A DNA stretch of 64,000 nt, from positions 62,001 through 126,000 of the forward strand of contig NZ_JABFDG010000009.1 of the NCBI RefSeq assembly GCF_013403955.1, given 5' to 3'. The notes under the pieces are model-generated. The model was not told the DNA's origin. It made no database searches and saw only the letters and a program-made list of their open reading frames with translations. The translations under genes and the position numbers were made by a program. The DNA is from Winogradskyella vidalii (lineage in GTDB: Bacteria; Bacteroidota; Bacteroidia; Flavobacteriales; Flavobacteriaceae). Of this stretch, positions 9,248 to 17,807 are shown one piece after another; positions within the stretch are counted from its first letter, which is position 1; every line of letters starts with the position of its first letter.

Positions 9248-10651
9248 ATGAAATATGTATTAACACTACTTTTTATTGGCTATACGTATTTTGGATTCTC
9301 ACAGTCTATTGAGGAGTCTAAAATCCTTCGTTTTGATGAATATTTAGGGTTTGTTAAAAAATTTCATCCTATTGTAAAACAAGCCGAATTACTCATTGAT
9401 GAAAGTCAGGCGAAATTAATGAAATCTAGAGGCGCTTTCGATCCAAAGTTAGACGTTGATTACAGTCAGAAGGAGTTCAATAATACAGGATATTACGATA
9501 AACTCAATGGTACATTTAAAATTCCAACGTGGTTTGGAGTTGAGGTTAAAGCTGCTTTTGATGATAATTCAGGTTATTATTTAAATCCAGAATCTACTGT
9601 GCCAGATAATGGGTTGTACAGTGCTGGTGTTTCCGTTCCTTTAGGTCAAGGTTTATGGATAAATAATAGAATGGCAGCGTTAAAACAAGCCAAGTTGTAT
9701 AGAGAACAAGCCAAGTTAGACAGAGATATTTCTGTGAATACTATATTGTACGATGCAGCTTTGGTTTATTTTAAATGGTTAGAAGCCTATAACGAACTTA
9801 AATTATTTGAAAATATTTTAGGGAATGCAGAGCTGCGTTACACAGGAATACAAAAAGGAGTTGAAGTTGGCGAAAATGCAGAAATAGAAGCTACTGAAGC
9901 TCGAATAGCAGTTAATAATAGAAAATTAAGCTTAGAGCAATCTAAAGTGAAACTAATGAAAGCTGCTTTAGAATTATCTAATTTTTTATGGTTAGAGAAT
10001 AATGTACCAGTGGAATTACAACCCGATATAATTCCAGATGTTAATTCAGAGTCTATTGTAGATTCTACTTTTGATATTAATCAGTTAAGAGCGCAAAGTT
10101 CAATTTTAGAGGAACATCCAAAAATGTTATCTCTGAATTATAAATTAGAGAGTTTGGATGTAGAACGGCAATTACAAGCTAATAAACTATTGCCTAAAAT
10201 TAATGCCGAGTATAATTTTTTAACCGAAAAACCAGCTGTAACACAAACATTTAATACGGCAGATTATAAAGGAGGATTATCAATTAGTTTTCCATTGTTT
10301 TTAAGAAAAGAACGTGGAGATTTAAAATTAGCAAAAATAAAACAACAAGATGTAGCGTTTGAAATTGATGCCACGCGTGTAAGTCTTCAAAATAAAATTA
10401 CAGCTTTAAAACAAGAGTTAGAATCCTACAGCATTCAAAATAAAATTACCTTAGAAATGGTTTCAGATTATCAAAAAATGTTGCAAGCTGAAGAGCGTAA
10501 ATTTCAACTAGGAGAAAGTTCATTGTTTTTAGTGAATTCTAGAGAGTCTAAACTTATTGATGGGCAATTAAAAGCTATAGCGATTCAGAATAAATTCTTC
10601 AGTACTAAAGCTAAGCTTTTTAATAGTTTGGCTGTAAATCCGGAGCTTTAG
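9248..10651 (+). CDS. TolC-family outer-membrane efflux protein
   Basis: The start is the ATG at 9248, which gives a clean signal peptide (MKYVLTLLFIGYTYFGFSQS) and 467 residues; an upstream in-frame start would lie inside the HlyD gene. The body has the two long helical repeats of outer-membrane efflux proteins, with many Gln, Lys and Glu heptads (LKLAKIKQQDVAF, and KMLQAEERKFQLGESSLFLV near the C-terminus, a typical family end). It is the last gene of the TetR-ABC-HlyD-TolC operon and should form the exit duct. No terminator is obvious after it. Confidence 0.9.
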   Translation: MKYVLTLLFIGYTYFGFSQSIEESKILRFDEYLGFVKKFHPIVKQAELLIDESQAKLMKSRGAFDPKLDVDYSQKEFNNTGYYDKLNGTFKIPTWFGVEVKAAFDDNSGYYLNPESTVPDNGLYSAGVSVPLGQGLWINNRMAALKQAKLYREQAKLDRDISVNTILYDAALVYFKWLEAYNELKLFENILGNAELRYTGIQKGVEVGENAEIEATEARIAVNNRKLSLEQSKVKLMKAALELSNFLWLENNVPVELQPDIIPDVNSESIVDSTFDINQLRAQSSILEEHPKMLSLNYKLESLDVERQLQANKLLPKINAEYNFLTEKPAVTQTFNTADYKGGLSISFPLFLRKERGDLKLAKIKQQDVAFEIDATRVSLQNKITALKQELESYSIQNKITLEMVSDYQKMLQAEERKFQLGESSLFLVNSRESKLIDGQLKAIAIQNKFFSTKAKLFNSLAVNPEL

Positions 10652-10880
10652 TTGCTGGTTGATAGTCGGTATGGTTAAACGCAGTTGAGACCTCGTAAGT
10701 GTTATAGATTATATACGTTACTTTAAGTGACTTTTAGCTCATAATAGTAAGAAGAATTACTCTTAATTATAGATTGTTATTCAAATCACTAGAGCCTTTT
10801 ATGATCTTAAGGTATGCCTGTAAGTTCTTCTCTTTTCAAAAAACTTATAGTATTTTTACACTATATATTTTAAGGATACA

Positions 10881-12239
10881 ATGAACGTACATTTTATAGC
10901 AATTGGTGGTGCAGCAATGCACAATTTAGCCTTAGCACTTCACAATAAAGGATATAAAGTCACTGGAAGTGATGATACTATTTTTGAACCTTCAAAATCG
11001 CGATTAGAAGCTAAGGGTTTGCTTCCAGAATCTTATGGTTGGTATCCTGAAAAAATTACTTCAGATTTAGATGCTATTGTTTTAGGGATGCACGCTAAAG
11101 CTGATAACCCAGAATTGCTAAAAGCCCAAGAACTCGGCTTAAAAATTTACAGCTATCCTGAGTTTTTATACGAACAAGCCAAAAATAAAACACGCGTAGT
11201 TATAGGAGGAAGTCATGGTAAAACCACGATAACGTCTATGATTTTACATGTAATGCATTATCACGATCGTGATGTGGATTATATGGTAGGTGCACAACTC
11301 GACGGTTTTGATGTGATGGTAAAACTTACCGAAGACAATGATTTTATGGTGTTAGAAGGTGATGAATATTTAAGTTCACCAATAGATTTACGACCAAAAT
11401 TTCATTTATACAAACCTAATATTGCTTTGTTAAGTGGTATTGCTTGGGATCATATTAATGTATTTCCGACCTATGAAAACTATGTAAAGCAGTTTAGCAT
11501 TTTTGTAGATTCTATTGTTACGGGGGGAAGTATTAATTACAACGAAGAAGATGCTGAAGTAAAACGGGTTGTGGAAGCCTCAGAAAACCAAATCAGAAAG
11601 ATTGCTTATAAAACGCCAGAATATACCGTTGAAAATGGTGAAACCTTATTAGATACACCTGAAGGGCCAATGCCAATTGAAATCTTTGGGGCACATAATT
11701 TAAATAACTTAGCTGGAGCCAAATGGATTTGCCAACATATGGGCATAGATGAGGACGATTTCTACGAAGCCATTTCAACGTTTAAAGGCGCTAGCAAACG
11801 TTTAGAGAAAATTGCAGAATCGAAGACAAGCGTAGCTTATAAAGATTTTGCACACTCACCAAGTAAAGTAGAGGCCACAACCAAAGCTGTAAAAGAACAA
11901 TTTAGCGACCGAACTTTAGTGGCTTGTTTAGAATTACATACTTACAGTAGCTTAAATGCCGAATTCCTAAAAGAATATAAAGGTGCTTTAGATGCTGCAG
12001 ATGTTGCCGTAGTATTTTACTCGCCACATGCCGTTGAAATTAAAAAACTAGAAGAAGTAACCAAAGAGCAAATCGCGAATGCTTTTGAACGCGATGATTT
12101 AATAATTTACACCAACCCAAAAGAATTTAAAGACTTTTTGTTTTCACAGAACTTTGATAATAAGTCGTTGTTGTTAATGAGTTCGGGTAACTATGGAGGT
12201 TTAGATTTTGATGACGTAAAAGTACTCCTACAGAAGTAG
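10881..12239 (+). CDS. mpl: Mpl-type Mur ligase (UDP-MurNAc : L-Ala-gamma-D-Glu-meso-DAP ligase)
   Basis: The 452-residue protein has the three Mur ligase domains: an N-terminal Rossmann part with a UDP-binding loop (HFIAIGGAAMHNLALALH), the central ATPase P-loop (VIGGSHGKTTITSM, about 110-123) and a C-terminal domain (KDFAHSPSKVEATTKAV). The GGAAMHNLA start and the HSP motif mark the Mpl recycling ligase rather than MurC. Mpl reattaches the salvaged tripeptide to UDP-MurNAc in cytoplasmic peptidoglycan recycling. The gene stands alone, about 230 bases after the exporter operon. A hairpin overlaps its stop codon. Confidence 0.9.
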   Translation: MNVHFIAIGGAAMHNLALALHNKGYKVTGSDDTIFEPSKSRLEAKGLLPESYGWYPEKITSDLDAIVLGMHAKADNPELLKAQELGLKIYSYPEFLYEQAKNKTRVVIGGSHGKTTITSMILHVMHYHDRDVDYMVGAQLDGFDVMVKLTEDNDFMVLEGDEYLSSPIDLRPKFHLYKPNIALLSGIAWDHINVFPTYENYVKQFSIFVDSIVTGGSINYNEEDAEVKRVVEASENQIRKIAYKTPEYTVENGETLLDTPEGPMPIEIFGAHNLNNLAGAKWICQHMGIDEDDFYEAISTFKGASKRLEKIAESKTSVAYKDFAHSPSKVEATTKAVKEQFSDRTLVACLELHTYSSLNAEFLKEYKGALDAADVAVVFYSPHAVEIKKLEEVTKEQIANAFERDDLIIYTNPKEFKDFLFSQNFDNKSLLLMSSGNYGGLDFDDVKVLLQK

Positions 12240-12243
12240 GAGT
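12224..12243. other. 8-bp hairpin across the mpl stop codon
   Basis: ACTCCTAC-AGAA-GTAGGAGT is a perfect inverted repeat with a tetraloop; the mpl stop (TAG, 12237-12239) lies in its right arm. No T-run follows, so it is not a standard intrinsic terminator. It could protect the mRNA 3' end or be chance. Confidence 0.45.
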
Positions 12244-12292
12244 GTGATAGTTTGAGTTTCTGTGTTATAAAATATATTAAACAAATGAAACA

Positions 12293-12595
12293 TTATTCAT
12301 TCTCAATCTTCTCAATCATTTCTCTAAATAAATTCAATAGATAAGTCAATTTACTGGCATCACCCGCTGCTCTGAAACGTTGATTTTGAATTTTTACACC
12401 GTACCAATCTTGTTTTCCGTTTTCGTTAAGAATCCATTTGATTTCAAGGTTAGCAATAGAGGTATTTGAAATGTCTATTTCAACATCCCAACCTAATGGA
12501 CTGTCTAAAGTGGTAATCTGAATAGCATCCCCTTTTTCCCATTCGCCATCAGCATTATCTTTGAACCAATTCTGTATCCAGTCTAAAATTTCCAT
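12293..12595 (-). CDS. Imm53-family immunity protein, orphan
   Basis: The 100-residue acidic protein matches the Imm53 pattern: an N-terminal WIQNWFKDNADGEWEKGDAI, a TLDSPLGWDVEIDI strand pair, a DWYGVKIQNQRFRAAGD segment and a C-terminal LTYLLNLFREMIEKIE helix. Imm53 proteins are predicted to neutralise polymorphic toxins delivered between bacteria. No toxin gene, Rhs or other secretion-linked effector is adjacent: mpl is convergent on one side and a metabolic PLP enzyme on the other. It may be an orphan that protects against neighbours, or a co-opted domain. Family recognised from memory of the consensus, not a search. Confidence 0.72.
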   Translation of the reverse strand: MEILDWIQNWFKDNADGEWEKGDAIQITTLDSPLGWDVEIDISNTSIANLEIKWILNENGKQDWYGVKIQNQRFRAAGDASKLTYLLNLFREMIEKIENE

Positions 12596-12661
12596 TTGTG
12601 TTATATTATTGTGATGATTAAAAATAAATGTGAATCAATACTTGGGTGTAATATTGTATAT

Positions 12662-12738
12662 CCTGCAAGGTTTTTTTCCCTTGTAGATATGGTTTGCCAA
12701 CTTGATAGACCTACAAGACATTCAAAACCTTGTAGGTC
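12662..12738. repeat. Two tandem CTACAAGG-type palindromic repeats
   Basis: The first hairpin pairs CCTGCAAGG (12662-12670) with CCTTGTAG (12679-12686), one G-T pair. The second is a perfect 10-bp inverted repeat, GACCTACAAG (12708-12717) and CTTGTAGGTC (12729-12738). Both share the core CTACAAG. The pair fills the gap between the Imm53 and PLP enzyme genes and looks like a dispersed REP-like repeat of this genome. It could also end transcription from the PLP gene. Confidence 0.6.
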
Positions 12739-12787
12739 GAGACTATGTTAGCTAAAATTAATATTTTAGTTCAAGCTTGTAATTTTT

Positions 12788-14641
12788 CTAAATACTAGCT
12801 ACAAATTTTAAAAACACTTTTTTGTGCATTTCCAAATCCATATCAGGTGATAAAGAAACTCTTGCAATGTAGTCTTTATCACCTTCTTTTGTGGTGCCTT
12901 GTGTTGAGGTTGCAGGAATCGTCCAATAACAGCCTTTTAACTGTCCGTAGCTAACACAATATTTGCTTTCATCTGGAATTTCTGTAATCATCATTTGAAT
13001 CAATTTATGATTCAGAGCACGTTTGTAGGTTTCCTTCTCTTCTGTTGTATTCCCTTTTGTAGGAAGGTCTAATGAAAATACTGAAGGCGTAAATCCTTGT
13101 TCGGCTAATGCTTCGGAAACAAAATTGATTTTTGCTTCAGGAAGTGTTTCATGTATAAAATTCACAAAGTCGCGAGTGTTTTTATAAGCATCCGCAATTC
13201 TTTGATTCATTGATGGTAATTGTGTCGCTAAAATCTCGTATTGATGGTCGGTTGCTTCATTGTCGCACAATGCTAAATGACGTTCTATGTTTTCAATTAG
13301 TGCTTCTGCTTTATTATTAGCAACACAATAGCCAGCAGTACATTTTCCGCCACTTGGGAATTTAGAGCCACTAGCATAAGAGATGGTTCTTACGGTTGAT
13401 AAAATTTCGCCTTCACCTAAAAAATGAACATTAGGGCAGAAGGTTTGGTCTAAAATAAAAACAGGATCTATAGCAATGTTGCCATCAGCTGTTTTACGTT
13501 CCTCACTTAAAGCGGCTTTTAAGGCGCCTAAATCTGGAACTTCAACTCTAGGATTAGTTGGGATTTCGGCAATAATATAAGGCACGGCATCTTCAAGCGC
13601 TACTTGGGTTAATACGGAATGAATACTTTGTACCATATCGTTATCGCCATCTACAGGTAAATCTACAACCTCCACATGGTCTAAACAAGCAGCCACACGT
13701 CTAGCCTGATCATTAGTGCCACCATAACAGTTGGGAGGTACAATAAATTTAATGGCTTTTCCGCTATGATTTTCTTGTGCATCATCAATTAATCCCATCA
13801 TAATAGCATATTGCATAGATAAACCACTAGAAGCGACTAAGGGTTTTGCGGTAGTTCCTGTAATGGTTTTAAGAGAATTAAGGACACTTAGTTTATTAGC
13901 ATCTGTACTACCACTAGTGGCTTCTATTGAAGTTTGACTGACTAAAGCATTTAAAGCAATTAATGAATTTGAAGGCGTCATAGCAACAGTTTCTCGTCGT
14001 CGTACATGCTGAATGTCTGAAACGTAGTGTTCGTTGTCTTTGGTTTTAACCACTAAAACACTTCCAAGATCTTGATAAAGATTGATTTGAAAGTCAATAT
14101 TAATATTCTGTTCAATATTAGAAATATAGTCTTGTTGGGATATGAAAACAGTACTACCTTCAAATTTTAATATAGCAGAAACATCATCTGTTTTTGTTAA
14201 TTTGAAGTCATAACCGTAGACACGTTTTATAAGTTCTGCATCAAACGTATCTGGTAATTCATCTTTATATATAATTTGCGTGCGTTTCTGATGCAGTAAA
14301 TTATGTCTTAAAATAGACAGAATAGGAACTGTTTGAGATGAAAAACTAATTACATTTTCTGAGTTAAGACCATTTAAGTGTGCAATTCCCCATTCTAAAA
14401 TACTAGAAAGCGGATGACCTAAACGAATATAATCATACGCTGTTGGTAATGCTGTAAGTGTAGAAATATCAGCATTTTGTTTTTTGTAAAGCGTTTCAAA
14501 CTGGTCTAAAAACTCTGTTTTAGCTAATTTTTCATTGTAGATGTCTAACCGATGGGTTGTTAGATTTAACCAATCAGCAGGCATTTGTGTTAGAACATGT
14601 TTTATATAATTACGTATGTTATTGTCTTGCATAATTTGCAT
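12788..14641 (-). CDS. PLP-dependent enzyme, Cys/Met-metabolism fold, with long N-terminal extension
   Basis: About 617 residues if started at the ATG at 14641 (another ATG is at 14632); the TTG at 14656 lies within a promoter -7 box and is rejected. The C-terminal two thirds is an aspartate-aminotransferase-fold enzyme of the cystathionine synthase/lyase type: the cofactor Lys is in SYASGSKFPSGGK, and DQTFCPNVHF precedes it. Family members are usually about 380-430 residues, so the first 200 or so residues are extra. They have no motif I recognise. The substrate is probably a sulfur amino acid or similar but is not fixed by what I can see. Confidence 0.75.
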   Translation of the reverse strand: MQIMQDNNIRNYIKHVLTQMPADWLNLTTHRLDIYNEKLAKTEFLDQFETLYKKQNADISTLTALPTAYDYIRLGHPLSSILEWGIAHLNGLNSENVISFSSQTVPILSILRHNLLHQKRTQIIYKDELPDTFDAELIKRVYGYDFKLTKTDDVSAILKFEGSTVFISQQDYISNIEQNINIDFQINLYQDLGSVLVVKTKDNEHYVSDIQHVRRRETVAMTPSNSLIALNALVSQTSIEATSGSTDANKLSVLNSLKTITGTTAKPLVASSGLSMQYAIMMGLIDDAQENHSGKAIKFIVPPNCYGGTNDQARRVAACLDHVEVVDLPVDGDNDMVQSIHSVLTQVALEDAVPYIIAEIPTNPRVEVPDLGALKAALSEERKTADGNIAIDPVFILDQTFCPNVHFLGEGEILSTVRTISYASGSKFPSGGKCTAGYCVANNKAEALIENIERHLALCDNEATDHQYEILATQLPSMNQRIADAYKNTRDFVNFIHETLPEAKINFVSEALAEQGFTPSVFSLDLPTKGNTTEEKETYKRALNHKLIQMMITEIPDESKYCVSYGQLKGCYWTIPATSTQGTTKEGDKDYIARVSLSPDMDLEMHKKVFLKFVASI

Positions 14642-14653
14642 TTTTATTGAAGT

Positions 14654-14684
14654 CAAAGATACGTTAGTTGGTAATTTCTTTAAA
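14654..14684 (-). promoter_or_regulatory. Promoter of the PLP enzyme gene
   Basis: On the minus strand TATCTTTG (14661-14654) is a perfect -7 box (TAnnTTTG) and TTTA (14684-14681) lies exactly 19 bases upstream, one base off the -33 consensus TTTG. The predicted start of transcription is near 14648, only about 7-16 bases before the possible ATG codons, so the leader is very short. Confidence 0.65.
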
Positions 14685-14998
14685 GTCTTACAGCATGTTT
14701 TGTAAAATGATTTAGTTATGATTTTTTTATACGATTTGTAAGAGGATTATTTAGGTGACTATTCATATCGATTAGATTACAAAAGTAGAATAGAATAGAC
14801 GGGTTTAGTTGGTTGTCAAAATTCGAAATTAGACTAGTCATACTAATAAATCAGTTAGGATTTAACTTAAGAAAAAGGAATACTGCAATATGGACATTAA
14901 GAGCCTAAATTTTCTAGTTCTAACTTCTCTAAGAATTAGAAATTAATTATCTTGCTTACATCATTATTATTTTACAAATAAAACAAAATATCAAAAAA
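14685..14998. other. Intergenic region between divergent PLP-enzyme and cupin genes
   Basis: No ORF of note. The one structure I see is a 10-bp inverted repeat with one G-T pair, TTCTAGTTCT (14912-14921) and AGAATTAGAA (14932-14941), about 60 bases before the cupin gene; it could be an operator. No perfect TAnnTTTG box was found for the cupin gene. Confidence 0.4.
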
Positions 14999-15376
14999 AT
15001 GAAAAGATTTAGTGAAAAGTACATCATCACAAAAGACATGGAATGGGAAGTCCTTGGTGGAGGCGTATCAAGAAAGTTCTTAGGTTATGATAACCAAATT
15101 ATGATGGTACAAGTAAAATTTGATAAAGGCGCATTAGGTTCTCCTCATCAACATTTTCATACGCAAGCTACGTATTGTGTTTCAGGTAAATTTGAATTTG
15201 AAATTAATGGCGAAAAGCAAATTGTAGAAGCTGGAGATGGCGTTTATATTGAGCCAAATTTAATGCATAGTGCCGTTTGTTTAGAAGAAGGGATGCTAAT
15301 TGATACATTTAGTCCTGTAAGAGAAGACTTCTTAAGTGGAGGAGAGGTATCTTACTTTGGAGATAAAGAGGCTTAA
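14999..15376 (+). CDS. KdgF-like cupin protein
   Basis: The 125-residue protein is a single cupin domain. Metal ligands are visible in GSPHQHFHTQATYCVSGKFE (three His) and in the second motif GDGVYIEPNLMHSAV (one His). The C-terminal MLIDTFSPVREDFL is the ending typical of the KdgF group. KdgF converts linear unsaturated uronates from alginate or pectin into keto-sugars. No lyase, kdgK or kdgA gene is nearby, so the physiological link is uncertain and a different small-molecule role is possible. It is monocistronic, closed by the hairpin at 15472-15532. Confidence 0.7.
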   Translation: MKRFSEKYIITKDMEWEVLGGGVSRKFLGYDNQIMMVQVKFDKGALGSPHQHFHTQATYCVSGKFEFEINGEKQIVEAGDGVYIEPNLMHSAVCLEEGMLIDTFSPVREDFLSGGEVSYFGDKEA

Positions 15377-15471
15377 GATTAAAAATTACTCACTGACTAC
15401 AAGAAAGAGGTAAGTGTTTCTTTGGATATTTAAAATCTAGAGAGATTTCTCGTAGCCAAGTATATAATATA

Positions 15472-15540
15472 ACAGCCACACATAGCTGTTCATAGACTTC
15501 AATAGTGGTTTATGATTGCTTTGTGTGGCTGTGTTTTTTT
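15472..15540 (+). terminator. Terminator after the cupin gene
   Basis: An 11-bp perfect stem, ACAGCCACACA (15472-15482) with TGTGTGGCTGT (15522-15532), is followed by a run of seven T residues (15534-15540). The loop of 39 bases is long for an intrinsic terminator, but the T-run and position fit. Confidence 0.65.
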
Positions 15541-15598
15541 GAAGTTGTTCTACTCGATTTTTTTAGATAGCTTTCTATCTTAATTTTTGTCTTTAGAC

Positions 15599-16042
15599 TT
15601 ATTTTTCACGATTAAAGATCTTCTTAATCATTTCAGAAATTTTCTGCTTAATTTGGGTTTGTTGAGAAACAGCAGTTGCAAATGCCATAGTACTCAATAG
15701 CGCTACAAAAGCAAGCGTGCCGAGTGCACCACCATAACCATCAAATACATTTTTTTTGCTTATATAGATAATAGTAAATAAGCATGCGGCTATGGCTAGT
15801 AAGCTATAACTTTTTAAGGTGCTCGATGACACCATACCAATAAATGAAGCGCCAATAAATACCACTTGCATGTGCTTGGTTAAGTAAGGATTTAGCAATT
15901 CAGGAAAACAATAGAAAAATAGTCCTACAATTAATGATAATAAAGCTGAAGCTTTAACAGCACCTTGCCTCAGTCTATCACTAATATAAAAAGTGAGTGT
16001 CGCACCTATAATGCCTGTTATGATAAGAATAACGTTATTCAT
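15599..16042 (-). CDS. Small integral membrane protein B of a paralogous pair (unknown function)
   Basis: About 147 residues with four or five hydrophobic segments and a basic C-terminal tail (KQKISEMIKKIFNREK). I start at the ATG whose first base is 16042 because it forms an ATGA overlap with the stop of the upstream gene; a further ATG 12 bases upstream is possible. The motifs FIGASFIGMVSSSTL and YGGALGTLAFVALL match those of its upstream neighbour, so the two are paralogues that probably form a heteromeric complex and are translationally coupled. I do not recognise the family. Confidence 0.7.
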   Translation of the reverse strand: MNNVILIITGIIGATLTFYISDRLRQGAVKASALLSLIVGLFFYCFPELLNPYLTKHMQVVFIGASFIGMVSSSTLKSYSLLAIAACLFTIIYISKKNVFDGYGGALGTLAFVALLSTMAFATAVSQQTQIKQKISEMIKKIFNREK

Positions 16043-16620
16043 ACAATCACCCAATATATAAATGAAGCTGTAATGACTCCAGCAAATGCCATAGTCCCTA
16101 ATTTTCCGCCAACACCAAGGAATAAATTTTTAGAAATCATAAAAAATAATCCAGCTAAAGTGCCCGCAGCGATTACAAAACCAATAGATGGTGATGTTTC
16201 TATACTAGACATACCTACAAAAGCACCACAGTAGATACAAGCCGGAATTTGTTTTAAGTAGTTTGATTTTTTATTCAATTGAGGTGTAAATGAAGCTAGT
16301 GCTCCTACAATACCCATCGATAAAACACTTCCTAATCCTGCGTTAATGTTTAATAGGTAGCATAGTACAGCGCCAATAGGTACCCAAATAACAACGATTA
16401 TTCTTTCGTAAGCATAATCTTCGTGATGTAAATCTAGATAGCGATACCCCAAAAACAAAGTGAGTAGTATGAGAAAACCAGCGATGATTATTAATGTATT
16501 TGTTTGGTAATGCGTTTTTACAATCATAGTTAAAAACGTAACCAACACAAATACAAATGTAGCAACCATTAAAAATCGAATGGCTTTATGTTTTCTCATT
16601 ATGAGGTTTAGGTTTTTCAA
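16039..16620 (-). CDS. Integral membrane protein A of a paralogous pair (unknown function)
   Basis: The 193-residue protein has about six hydrophobic segments. Its C-terminal 120 residues run parallel to the downstream gene product: YCGAFVGMSSIET against FIGASFIGMVSSS, and SKNLFLGVGGKLGTMAF against KKNVFDGYGGALGTLAF. The Gly-rich, small-residue segments suggest a tightly packed channel or transporter-like core. It adds two N-terminal membrane segments that the partner lacks. The genes overlap by 4 bases. No neighbour suggests a substrate. Function unknown. Confidence 0.72.
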   Translation of the reverse strand: MKNLNLIMRKHKAIRFLMVATFVFVLVTFLTMIVKTHYQTNTLIIIAGFLILLTLFLGYRYLDLHHEDYAYERIIVVIWVPIGAVLCYLLNINAGLGSVLSMGIVGALASFTPQLNKKSNYLKQIPACIYCGAFVGMSSIETSPSIGFVIAAGTLAGLFFMISKNLFLGVGGKLGTMAFAGVITASFIYWVIV

Positions 16621-16747
16621 TTAGCACTTCGTTTGGTTTTAAAGCCCTAGTAAAAGCGCTTACAAAGTTCTAAGAAAATTATTAAGAGCACAAATTGTAG
16701 CGTATAAATTTAAAGATTAAGATTTTAAATCAAATAATCACTTAGAA

Positions 16748-17692
16748 CTACTCATTGTTTAATATTTCATTAACGGCTTGCTGATATGCTCTTGGGTTAT
16801 TGGCTTTTTTTATTTTTTTAAATGTCTTCTGAGGATTTGAAAAGGACTGTGAAAAGTATTCCCAAAAGCCTTGCATTTTCATTTTTATAGGCGTTGGTCC
16901 AGAGAGTGCAGCATCGTATTGTTGGTAAATCGTATTGTGAAATTCTCTAAAAATTTCCCACCTGTTTTCAGGATATACTGTAGTATTGTTTTTAATCATA
17001 CGCGGTAAAAACGGATCAGCAATGAGTCCTCTACCAATCATAAAATGATCGATACTAGGGAAACGAGCTTGCATTTCTTTCTGCTTTGTTAGCGTAGTAA
17101 TGTCGCCATTATAATATAACTTATGCTTAGTGCTTTCTATACATTTCTGAAAAGCATCCAAATTAACACCCCCTTTATAAAGCTGTTTACCAATACGAGC
17201 GTGAATAGCGATGTTTTTAAGTGGGTAATTATCTAATATAGGAAAGGTGTCTAATATTTCTTCCGGGTTTTCGTAACCCATTCTCATTTTCATAGAAACT
17301 GTAATATTAGTTTCTTTATGTACGCGGTCTAAAATATGGTTAATTTTTTCTGGATCACAAATGAGTCCAGAGCCCATGCCACGCTTGGTAACCATAGGGT
17401 AAGGGCAACCCAAATTCCAGTTGAGTTCTTTGTAGCCTAGTTCTTGAATATAATCGACTACAAAAAGAAATTCATCAGCACTATTAGTCATGATTTGTGG
17501 AATCACTTCAAGTTCTGAATTGTTTTCAGGTTGTAAATCGAGCTTGTAAGAATTTTTAATAATTAACTTGTTGTTAAACCGAATGTAAGGTGCATAAAAA
17601 GTGTCAATTCCACCAAAATAATAGTTAAACGCATTCCGAAATCGGAAGTCTGTGAAGCCTTGTAAAGGAGATGATAAAAGCGTAATTGACAT
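16748..17692 (-). CDS. tRNA-dihydrouridine synthase (Dus family)
   Basis: The 314-residue protein has the FMN-dependent TIM barrel of Dus enzymes: SPLQGFTDFRFRNAF at the N-terminus, the catalytic Cys in NLGCPYPMVTKRGMGSGL, the Lys/Arg motif SMKMRMGYENPEE, IHARIGKQLYKG and the flavin phosphate site FMIGRGLIADPFLP. These enzymes reduce specific uridines in tRNA to dihydrouridine in the cytoplasm. The length and SPLQG start resemble the DusC-like group, but which uridine is modified cannot be told. The gene is monocistronic on the minus strand. Confidence 0.9.
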   Translation of the reverse strand: MSITLLSSPLQGFTDFRFRNAFNYYFGGIDTFYAPYIRFNNKLIIKNSYKLDLQPENNSELEVIPQIMTNSADEFLFVVDYIQELGYKELNWNLGCPYPMVTKRGMGSGLICDPEKINHILDRVHKETNITVSMKMRMGYENPEEILDTFPILDNYPLKNIAIHARIGKQLYKGGVNLDAFQKCIESTKHKLYYNGDITTLTKQKEMQARFPSIDHFMIGRGLIADPFLPRMIKNNTTVYPENRWEIFREFHNTIYQQYDAALSGPTPIKMKMQGFWEYFSQSFSNPQKTFKKIKKANNPRAYQQAVNEILNNE

Positions 17693-17807
17693 GGGTTTTT
17701 TTATTGGATTTTTAAAGCTGCTAATTAAAGTGAAAAAGCATTAAAAAGGGATATGAATTGAAGGTTTTTTTATTGATTTAACGTTTATAAAAAGTAACGA
17801 ACGCTAT

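Noticed and set aside
16604..16747. Searched for a tRNA or small gene between the membrane-pair and Dus genes
   Set aside because: No cloverleaf, CCA end or start codon with a plausible frame was found. No tRNA or rRNA was seen in any other gap either.
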